DNA of 64,000 bases. It comes from UBA877 sp035506155 (GTDB lineage Bacteria > Chloroflexota > Anaerolineae > Anaerolineales > Villigracilaceae). Positions 6,897-13,449 of the stretch are shown in pieces. The notes under the pieces were generated by a model that made no database searches, was not told the origin of the DNA, and worked only from the letters and a program-made list of their open reading frames with translations. The stretch is taken from positions 1 through 64,000 of the forward strand of contig DATJPX010000066.1 in NCBI GenBank assembly GCA_035506155.1, given 5' to 3'. A program made the translations under genes and the position numbers. Numbering within the stretch: the first letter of the stretch is position 1; the number at the start of each line of letters is the position of its first letter.

Positions 6897-7664
6897 ATGG
6901 ATGAATTGCAGTATGGAAACTGGATCCGGAGGAAAGTGCTCTGGCTGCTGGCCTCGATCGGTTCGGTATCCGCCCTTCTGGCGGCCCTGCCTCTTCCGCT
7001 CTTCGTACGGCTGGTTGCCGGGTTGTTTGGGATCGTTTCGATCATCAGCCTGCTCTACCCTCTCTACTTGTATCGATCATTCTCACGGAAGGGCGGCAAT
7101 CTTCAGGATAAGTTTTACGATTCCATCCTCGATCACCTCGAAAATCACGGATTCGGGAAAGTCCTCGACATCGGTACGGGGAATGGGATCCTGGCAATCA
7201 AGGCGGCAGTCCGGAATCGGGCAGCAGAAGTGACCGGCGTGGATTATTGGGGGAAGGAATGGGAATACTCGAAAGCGACCTGCGAGGAGAATGCCAGGCT
7301 TGCCGGGGTCCAGGAAATCGTCTGCTTCAGAAAAGGGGATGCCGCATCGCTGAATTTCGGGGATGGGGCCTTCGACGCGGTGGTCAGCAACCTGACCTTC
7401 CATGAAGTCAAAATGGTGAAAAACAAAACAGATGTGGTCCGGGAAGCGCTGCGGGTATTGAAACCGGGCGGGTCCTTTGCTTTCATCGATTATTTTTACG
7501 ACGAGGGGTATTATGGGGAGACTTCCCGCTTTCAGCTTCTCCTGTGGAGTTTGAAGCTGGCCGAGGTGAAACTCGAACCGCTTGGGGACGTCGTAGATTT
7601 TCCCAAGCTGCTCCATCATCCAAGGGCGTTGGGGAAGGTTGGGATCGTCTACGGGCGCAAGTAG
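6897..7664 (+). CDS. membrane-anchored class I SAM-dependent methyltransferase
   Basis: 255 residues. The first 60 residues contain two hydrophobic helices (WLLASIGSVSALLAALPL and VAGLFGIVSIISLLYPLYLY) that should anchor the protein in the membrane. The remainder is a Rossmann methyltransferase: motif I VLDIGTGNGILAI, an acidic end of strand 2 (GVDYW), FDAVVSNLTFHEV (motif IV) and LRVLKPGGSFAFID. The substrate is unknown; the anchor suggests a lipid or quinone-like substrate. The ribosome site AAAGGATG is 10 bases upstream. It stands alone between a terminator and a convergent gene. Confidence 0.8.
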   Translation: MDELQYGNWIRRKVLWLLASIGSVSALLAALPLPLFVRLVAGLFGIVSIISLLYPLYLYRSFSRKGGNLQDKFYDSILDHLENHGFGKVLDIGTGNGILAIKAAVRNRAAEVTGVDYWGKEWEYSKATCEENARLAGVQEIVCFRKGDAASLNFGDGAFDAVVSNLTFHEVKMVKNKTDVVREALRVLKPGGSFAFIDYFYDEGYYGETSRFQLLLWSLKLAEVKLEPLGDVVDFPKLLHHPRALGKVGIVYGRK

Positions 7665-7685
7665 CTCGCAGACAAGAGCAATTTA

Positions 7686-8342
7686 TTACGCCTTGCGGAG
7701 AGAGTCCAGGGCCTTTTTGAAATCTGCCGGATAAGGCGCCGAAAAATCCAGTTTTTCGCCGCTGCCTGGGTGGACGAAGGCGAGGGAAAGGGCGTGCAGT
7801 GCCGGCCGGCCGATCAGGTCGGTCTCCGGCGCGCTGTACAGGCGGTCGCCCAGGAGCGGGTACCCCAGGGCATACGCGTGGACGCGAATCTGGTGCGTCC
7901 GCCCGGTCCCAGGAGCCGCTTCGACCAAGCAGGCATTTCCGAACCGTTCGAGCAGGCGAAAGGCCGTTTCGGACGGTTTTCCTTTGGCATGATCGACGAC
8001 CGTGTGGTGGGTATGTCCGACGTTGATGCGCAGCGGATGGCGGGCGATGTGCGTCTCCCACTTTGGATCCCCGACAAGCAAGGCGTGGTAGATTTTCCTT
8101 GCATCATGCCGTTCGAATTGTCCGTTCAGCGAGCGGTGGGCGCTGGCGTTTCGTGCAAAGACCATCACCCCACTGGTAACCTTGTCCAGCCGATGGACGA
8201 TCCACAATTTCCCGAATGTTCCTTCAAGCTCCCTGGCGAGATAAGGCGCATCCTTCTCCCATCCGTCCGGCAGGACCGGGATCCCGGCAGGTTTGTTGAT
8301 GACCAGGATCTGGTCATCGGAAAAGAGGACATCCGCGCTCAT
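7686..8342 (-). CDS. RluA-family pseudouridine synthase
   Basis: 218 residues. The enzyme isomerises uridine to pseudouridine in rRNA or tRNA. The catalytic motif IVHRLDKVTSGVMVFA gives Asp53; the C-terminal GTGRTHQIRVHAYALGYPLLGD motif is complete. There is no N-terminal S4 domain, as in RluA- or TruC-type members. The ATG overlaps the kynU stop codon (ATGA), so the two are translationally coupled. The exact target nucleotide cannot be predicted. Confidence 0.9.
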   Translation of the reverse strand: MSADVLFSDDQILVINKPAGIPVLPDGWEKDAPYLARELEGTFGKLWIVHRLDKVTSGVMVFARNASAHRSLNGQFERHDARKIYHALLVGDPKWETHIARHPLRINVGHTHHTVVDHAKGKPSETAFRLLERFGNACLVEAAPGTGRTHQIRVHAYALGYPLLGDRLYSAPETDLIGRPALHALSLAFVHPGSGEKLDFSAPYPADFKKALDSLRKA

Positions 8343-9610
8343 GTCACCGTTTTCCGCTCGGGCGGATATTTCAGGTAATGCTTTTCCTCCACGGTCCGGC
8401 GGATCCGTTCCACGGTTTCCCAGATTTCACTAAAGGTGGTGTAGAGTGGGGCAAGGCCGAGGCGGATGTTATCGGGCTCACGGAAATCCGGGACGACGTT
8501 CATCATCTCGATCAGGGCGCGATTGATCCGGTAACCTTCCGGGTGGCGGATGCTGATGTGCGAGCCGCGCCGATCGGGATCCCGCGGGGAGCCGAAGGTG
8601 AAACCGAGCGGGGAGAGGATGGCATCGTATAGGCCGGTCAGGTACTCGGTCATGTGGACCGATTTGGCGCGAATGGCATCCATCCCCGCTTCCCGGGTTA
8701 CGTCTATGGACGCCTCCATTGCGAGCAACGACAGGATCGCCTGGGAGCCGGTCAGGAAACGCGCCATCCCGGGGGCAGGCTGGTAGTCCAGGTCGAAGGC
8801 GAAGGGAGTTTTTTGGCCCCACCAACCGTTGATCGGCGAGAGTAGACTTTCCTGCAGGTCCCGCCTGACATACAGGAATGCCTGCGCGCCGGGACCGCCA
8901 TTGAGATATTTGTACGTGCAGCCGACGGCCATATCTGCCCCGCAAGCGTCCAGCTCGATCGGGACAGCGCCGACGGAGTGGCTGAGATCCCAGAGGACCA
9001 GGGCTCCGCGCCGGTGGGCCAGGTCGGTGATGGCGGCCATGTCGTAAAGATAACCGGATTTGAAGAGTACATGCGAGAGGGTGACCAGTGCAGTGTGTCC
9101 GTCGATGGCTGCTTCCAAAGCGGCCAGGTCGGGACTGATATCGTTGTCTGGGGAGCCGACGCGCAGGATTGTGTGCCGGCTGCCAAGGGTGCGCGCCAAC
9201 CCTTGAAGGATGTAGAGATCGGAAGGAAAGTTGAGCGCGTCCGTGACGATGCGGGTGCGCTTCGGCTGGAACGCCAGGGCCGCGGCTGCCAGCTTGAACA
9301 GGTTGATCGAAACCGTGTCACAGGCCACGACCTGCCCGGAGGCGGCTCCGACCAGGCTGGCGAGTTTTTCCCCCACCCGGACCGGGGCGTCCCACCATTT
9401 TTCACCCCAGCTTTCGGTCAGTTTGTGTCCCCATTCGTGTTCGACGACCGTCCTGATTCGCTCGACGGTTTGCACCGGCAAGCGGCCAAGCGAATTGCCG
9501 TCCATGTAGAGCATGCCGGGGTTGGCGATCAGGAAACGGTCGCGGAATGCTGCAAGCGGATCCCGCTCATCCAGCTGCCGGGCGTATTCGATCCTTGGGG
9601 AAAATGCCAT
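8339..9610 (-). CDS. kynU: kynureninase
   Basis: 423 residues. This PLP enzyme cleaves kynurenine (or 3-hydroxykynurenine) to anthranilate (or its hydroxy form) and alanine. Visible are GMLYMDGNSLGRLP at the N-terminus, the WDLSHSVGAVP PLP-pocket segment, the Schiff-base lysine in GCTYKYLNGGPGA and the GWWGQKTPFAFD loop. No tryptophan dioxygenase or formamidase is nearby, so the rest of the pathway lies elsewhere or the enzyme serves salvage. It lacks a ribosome site and has a possible -10 six bases upstream. It is divergent from the MerR regulator over 114 bases. Confidence 0.93.
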   Translation of the reverse strand: MAFSPRIEYARQLDERDPLAAFRDRFLIANPGMLYMDGNSLGRLPVQTVERIRTVVEHEWGHKLTESWGEKWWDAPVRVGEKLASLVGAASGQVVACDTVSINLFKLAAAALAFQPKRTRIVTDALNFPSDLYILQGLARTLGSRHTILRVGSPDNDISPDLAALEAAIDGHTALVTLSHVLFKSGYLYDMAAITDLAHRRGALVLWDLSHSVGAVPIELDACGADMAVGCTYKYLNGGPGAQAFLYVRRDLQESLLSPINGWWGQKTPFAFDLDYQPAPGMARFLTGSQAILSLLAMEASIDVTREAGMDAIRAKSVHMTEYLTGLYDAILSPLGFTFGSPRDPDRRGSHISIRHPEGYRINRALIEMMNVVPDFREPDNIRLGLAPLYTTFSEIWETVERIRRTVEEKHYLKYPPERKTVT

Positions 9611-9616
9611 GGCTAT

Positions 9617-9622
9617 AATTTA
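9617..9622 (-). promoter_or_regulatory. candidate -10 box of kynU (leaderless geometry)
   Basis: Read on the minus strand, TAAATT ends 6 bases before the kynU ATG, with no Shine-Dalgarno site between. No convincing -35 accompanies it. Confidence 0.3.
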
Positions 9623-9687
9623 CCACAATTGTCGATTGGAAGGGATAAAGAACCCCGATTCGGTGTCGATCGAGCGGAAATCCCCTC

Positions 9688-9718
9688 TTGACATTAACGT
9701 AACGGAAGGGTTTATGAT
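9688..9718 (+). promoter_or_regulatory. MerR-type promoter with 19-base spacer
   Basis: A perfect TTGACA (9688-9693) and TATGAT (9713-9718) are separated by 19 bases, the over-long spacing typical of promoters that MerR regulators remodel. The spacer holds an imperfect dyad around AACGTAACG. The start codon is 6 bases after the -10, so transcription should begin at the ATG itself. Autoregulation is the simplest reading. Confidence 0.75.
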
Positions 9719-9724
9719 CGGGGC

Positions 9725-10468
9725 ATGTCATACACCGTCAAACAACTCTCCGACCTGGCGGGCGTCAGCATCCGCACGCTGCATTACTACGACGAGATCG
9801 GCTTGCTCGGACCGGATTCCGTTGGCGCCAACGGCTATCGGTATTATGGAGACGGGTCCGTCTTGAGGCTCCAGCAGATCCTCTTCTATCGTGAACTGGG
9901 TCTCGAATTGAGCCAGATCAAGGACATCGTCGCCCGGGCAGATTTCGACGTGCAGTCCGCGCTCGAATCGCACCGCAAGTCCCTGCAGGGCAGGGTCGAG
10001 AGGTTGAATCGCCTGATCGCAACGGTGGACGATACGATCTTACATCTGAAAGGAAAAAAGGCAATGAGTAAAAAACAGCTCTTCGAAGCTTTCTCGGACG
10101 AAGAACAGGCCAAATACGCGGCGGAGGCCGAGCAAATGTACGATCCCGCGACTGTGCGCGCCTCGCAGAAGAAATGGAAGTCCTATACTCCTGCGGACAA
10201 GCAGAGGATCGCCGACGAAGGCAATGCCGCCTACGAGGCCATCGTCGCTGCCATTCCCCTGGGTCCGGGCAGCCCGCAGGCTCAGGCCGGGGTGGAGCGC
10301 TGGCGGAAGCACATGGATTACTTCTGGACCCCGAATCTCGAGCAGCTCGTGGGCCTGACGGAGCTTTACAACTCCGATCCGCGCTTCAAGGCCAACTTCG
10401 ATAGGATAGATCCTCGCCTGGCGGAATTCATGCGGGAAGCGGTAAAAATATACGTAGGCAAGAAGTAA
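9725..10468 (+). CDS. MerR-family regulator with TipAS effector domain
   Basis: 247 residues. Residues 1-70 are a MerR winged-helix DNA-binding domain (TVKQLSDLAGVSIRTLHYYDEIGLL, NGYRYY), followed by a dimerisation coiled coil (about 75-110) and a TipAS-type antibiotic/ligand-binding domain (about 120-245, ending MREAVKIYV). TipAS proteins bind thiopeptides or other drug-like molecules and activate genes with 19-base-spacer promoters. A possible internal start, as known for TipAS alone in the TipA model, is the Met at residue 113 (AMSKKQ), though no ribosome site is evident there. Its own promoter is of MerR type. Targets beyond itself, possibly the divergent kynU, are unknown. Confidence 0.9.
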   Translation: MSYTVKQLSDLAGVSIRTLHYYDEIGLLGPDSVGANGYRYYGDGSVLRLQQILFYRELGLELSQIKDIVARADFDVQSALESHRKSLQGRVERLNRLIATVDDTILHLKGKKAMSKKQLFEAFSDEEQAKYAAEAEQMYDPATVRASQKKWKSYTPADKQRIADEGNAAYEAIVAAIPLGPGSPQAQAGVERWRKHMDYFWTPNLEQLVGLTELYNSDPRFKANFDRIDPRLAEFMREAVKIYVGKK

Positions 10469-10472
10469 ACCA

Positions 10473-10503
10473 AAAAGAGCCGGAAATTGTCTCCGGCTCT
10501 TTT
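10473..10503. terminator. bidirectional terminator
   Basis: AAAAGAGCCGGA and TCCGGCTCTTTT form a 12-bp inverted repeat with T runs on both strands, between the convergent MerR and SpoIIM-like genes. Confidence 0.85.
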
Positions 10504-10523
10504 CAATACTGGCTGTAGGAAAA

Positions 10524-11150
10524 CTAATGGATCATCCTGGCCAGGATGACGACCTCCAGGACTTCGTAAATGGCTGAGACTGCCAGGACAAGCGTGACCA
10601 GGAGATAGACCTTTCCGGTCCTCTTGAGCCCTTCCAGGTAACCGCGCAGGTGACCTTCGACATCGGCCGATTTTGGCCATAAGAAAGCACGCGCTTGAAG
10701 GTAAGCGGCAAACAATGCCAGGATGTAGCCCTGTCCTTCCAGGAGCAGGGTCAGGGAATGGGGGATCATTGCCAGGCGCAGGGACGGCGCGGCCGGCGAA
10801 AGAATCAGACCCCACAAAACGGCGCGGATGATCCCCATCAGGAACCCGCTGAACGGAATCACGAGGGATGGAACGGTGATTTCAGCGATGGATCCGAGGA
10901 GCAGGTTGACGATGAATGTCAGTCCGATCGCGGGAAAGATCTGCGCCTTGTCGTAGGTCGTCCCGACAATGGAGAGCGGTCCAGCTGTGAAGGCCTGGCC
11001 GATGGATTTGAGCAGCATCTGCTGAAGCGGCTGGTTGAATCCCACGTAAACCATCCCCAGGACGACCAGTCCATAATAGACCGCATTGATGACGAGATAA
11101 GCAGTGCGGTTTTCCTTGATCAATTCCCAGGCATCCCGAATGAGTTTCAT
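10524..11150 (-). CDS. SpoIIM-like (DUF95) integral membrane protein
   Basis: 208 residues with five to six hydrophobic helices. The pattern of an N-terminal helix followed by a long loop, then LVIPFSGFLMGIIRAVLWG and PHSLTLLLEGQGYILALFAAY, resembles the stage II sporulation protein M superfamily, in which a Glu-containing helix (here LLLEGQG) is conserved. The family occurs widely outside spore formers and its role there is unknown. A GGAGGAG lies 6 bases before the ATG. It is a single gene behind a terminator. Confidence 0.6.
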   Translation of the reverse strand: MKLIRDAWELIKENRTAYLVINAVYYGLVVLGMVYVGFNQPLQQMLLKSIGQAFTAGPLSIVGTTYDKAQIFPAIGLTFIVNLLLGSIAEITVPSLVIPFSGFLMGIIRAVLWGLILSPAAPSLRLAMIPHSLTLLLEGQGYILALFAAYLQARAFLWPKSADVEGHLRGYLEGLKRTGKVYLLVTLVLAVSAIYEVLEVVILARMIH

Positions 11151-11216
11151 AAGTCTCCTCCTCCGTAGTCGAATTGCCGTAATTATAAGAACATACGAAT
11201 TTCCGGGAGAGGGGTA

Positions 11217-12827
11217 TCAGGCGGCTGTGTTTTTAATTGGGACCTTGGTCATCCCATATTCCGCCAGGGCGGTAATGGTCAGACTGGGATTGACCCCCGG
11301 ATTGGCCGGCATGATCGAGCCGTCGATCACGTACAAGCCCGGGTAGTTGTGGACCTGGAAGCTTTCGTCTACCACGCCCTCTGCTTCCGTTCTGCCGACC
11401 GGACAACCCCCCAGGATATGGGCGGTGGTCGGAAAGTTGAGCAGGTTTTCACCCAGCGAGCCCATCGGGATGCCGTTCGTGCGGGCGGCGAAGTCCCGGA
11501 CCACATCGTGGCCGGCGTCCACCCGGGCGTGGATCTCGTGACCTCCATCCTTCTCGGCGACCAGTCCTTTGCGGAAAAAAGTGAGCAATGAGCGGCCCAG
11601 CCGGACGTGCATGCGATTGTCCACGTTCTGCATGACCAGCAGGATGGTTGCCTTGCGCGCCCAACCGGGCAGCACCTGGGCTTGCAGGAAATCGAGCGGG
11701 TGGCTCAAGATCCAACCCATGGACTTCAGCATCCGCATCGGGATCCCGTCGCCGTTGGAGATGAGCGGGGCGGCCATGATGCGCATCAGGTCGGAGCCGG
11801 CCGGGTAGCGGACCGGTTCGATCCGGGTGACCGCGTCGGCGTTGAAGATCGAGGTGATCGCCAGGCCTTTGGAGAAGTCAGCCTCGTTGCTGCGATGGAT
11901 GCTGCCAAGGAGGGCTTCGGAATTCGTCCGTACGCGTTCGCCCAGGTGGCCGGAAAGCCTCGGCAGGGTGCGGAAGTGGTCCCGGCAGTTGAGCAGCAGC
12001 CTTAGCGTCCCCATCACGCCGGCCGAAACGATCACGTTACGGGCACGCACCCGCTGGGAGGGACGCACCAGGAAAGAAGTCGATGGTTGGCAGGCCAGTT
12101 CGTAGCGCGCCCCGTCGGCCTGACCGTCCGCCAACGGGCGAATGAGGCGCACCTGGGTTTCCGGCCAGACGATGGCGCCTTGCTGTTCGGCAAGGTAGAG
12201 GTAATTCTTGGGCAGGGTATTCTTGGCGTTGTGCCGGCAGCCGACCATGCATCCGCCGCAGTGGGTACAACCGGAACGCGTCGGACCTTTTCCGCCAAAG
12301 TATGGATCCGGGACAACCTGGTCCTCCGGACCGAAGAAGACGCCCACCTCGGTGGGTCGGAAGGTTGACTGTTCGCCGCGTTCCACGGCGACCTGCTGCA
12401 GGGTCGCATCCGCCGTCCATAATTTCGGATTGGCCGTCGCTCCCAGCATTCGCCGGGCGGTGGCGTAGAAAGGCTTGAGGAGCTTTCCCCAGGGCAGGGG
12501 TTCGTTCCAGGCCGGGGAGGCGAAAGTATCTTCGCCGGGGATCTCGAGCACATTGGCATACCCCAGGCTGCCGCCTCCCACGCCCGTGCCGTGCAGGACC
12601 ATCACACCTTTCAGCAAGCTGATCTGCAGGATGCCAAAGGCCCGCACGGCCGGGATCCACAGGTATTTCCAGAAAGTCAGGTTGGTTTTGGCGAAGTCCT
12701 GGTCGCGATACCGCTTGCCTTTTTCGAGCACCAGGACCGAATAGCCCTTCTCGGTCAGGCGCATGGCCGAGACGGACCCCCCGAAACCGGATCCAATGAT
12801 TACATAGTCGTAGATGGTAGACTCCAC
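11217..12827 (-). CDS. GMC-family FAD oxidoreductase, cholesterol-oxidase-like
   Basis: 536 residues from a GTG at 12827, which follows AAAGGAG by five bases; an upstream extension would lack a site. The Rossmann dinucleotide motif DYVIIGSGFGGSVSAMRL is at the extreme N-terminus, followed by the GMC segment GTGVGGGSLGYANV and a C-terminal PGLYVIDGSIMPANPGVNPSLTITALAE with the catalytic-region Asn. A four-Cys insert CTHCGGCMVGC near residue 190 is typical of the long-chain or steroid-type branch. It oxidises an alcohol or sterol-like substrate with FAD; the exact substrate is unknown. A HIT gene lies upstream on the same strand but is separated by a terminator. Confidence 0.85.
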   Translation of the reverse strand: MESTIYDYVIIGSGFGGSVSAMRLTEKGYSVLVLEKGKRYRDQDFAKTNLTFWKYLWIPAVRAFGILQISLLKGVMVLHGTGVGGGSLGYANVLEIPGEDTFASPAWNEPLPWGKLLKPFYATARRMLGATANPKLWTADATLQQVAVERGEQSTFRPTEVGVFFGPEDQVVPDPYFGGKGPTRSGCTHCGGCMVGCRHNAKNTLPKNYLYLAEQQGAIVWPETQVRLIRPLADGQADGARYELACQPSTSFLVRPSQRVRARNVIVSAGVMGTLRLLLNCRDHFRTLPRLSGHLGERVRTNSEALLGSIHRSNEADFSKGLAITSIFNADAVTRIEPVRYPAGSDLMRIMAAPLISNGDGIPMRMLKSMGWILSHPLDFLQAQVLPGWARKATILLVMQNVDNRMHVRLGRSLLTFFRKGLVAEKDGGHEIHARVDAGHDVVRDFAARTNGIPMGSLGENLLNFPTTAHILGGCPVGRTEAEGVVDESFQVHNYPGLYVIDGSIMPANPGVNPSLTITALAEYGMTKVPIKNTAA

Positions 12828-12854
12828 AATGGCTCCTTTGGCGAATGAGTGCTG

Positions 12855-12906
12855 GAAATAAAACACCGCTCCTCCACCCAAGTTATCCGGGGAAGGAGCA
12901 GTGTTT
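12855..12906 (-). terminator. terminator of the HIT-gene transcript
   Basis: AAACACCGCTCC and GGAGCAGTGTTT form a 12-bp stem with one mismatch around a 22-base loop; on the minus strand it is followed by TTTTATTT. Confidence 0.75.
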
Positions 12907-12931
12907 GGTTTCTTTGAAGTAACTGATGATC

Positions 12932-13420
12932 TTAACCGGGTCCAAGCCCGGGCCAGGCTGACCGGATGCGTCGGCAGGTTTCGTTCAACTCTTCGGGCAG
13001 GACGCGCGTCTCCGCCAGGACGGACATGAAATTTGTATCGCCGCCCCAGCGCGGCACGACGTGCAGGTGAACGTGGGCGGCAATCCCTGCGCCGGCGGCC
13101 TCGCCGATGTTGGCTCCGAGGTTGAATGCCTGGGGTTGGTAGACCTTACGCAGCACGCGCATCGCCTGCGTGGCCAGCTCCATCATCTCGGAGCGGGTCC
13201 CGGCGTCCAGGTCTTCGAGTGACGGGCGGTGCCGGTTGGCGACTACGAGCAGATGCCCGCTGGTGTATGGAAAGCGGTTGAGGATGACGAAGGCGTTCGG
13301 GCCGCGCAAGACGATCAGGTTTTCCTCGTCCCGATCTGCCTCCTGGACCGAGCAGAAAACACAGCCGGCAATGTGCTTCTCGACGAACTTCATGCGCCAG
13401 GGAGCCCACAATCTTTTCAT
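12932..13420 (-). CDS. HIT-family (Ap4A phosphorylase-like) nucleotide hydrolase
   Basis: 162 residues from the ATG at 13420. The catalytic triad motif HVHLHVVP lies at residues 116-120, and an N-terminal CVFC (Cys20, Cys23) probably binds zinc with His residues. The opening LWAPWRMKFVE is typical of the branch that includes mycobacterial diadenosine tetraphosphate phosphorylase, so nucleotide cleavage is likely. The open frame continues further upstream over the end of the mannosidase gene, but that part has no homologous character. It begins 29 bases after the GH38 gene and probably shares its transcript. Confidence 0.87.
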   Translation of the reverse strand: MKRLWAPWRMKFVEKHIAGCVFCSVQEADRDEENLIVLRGPNAFVILNRFPYTSGHLLVVANRHRPSLEDLDAGTRSEMMELATQAMRVLRKVYQPQAFNLGANIGEAAGAGIAAHVHLHVVPRWGGDTNFMSVLAETRVLPEELNETCRRIRSAWPGLGPG

Positions 13421-13449
13421 ATTCGATCGTTCTTTCGGTAGCGTCCCGC

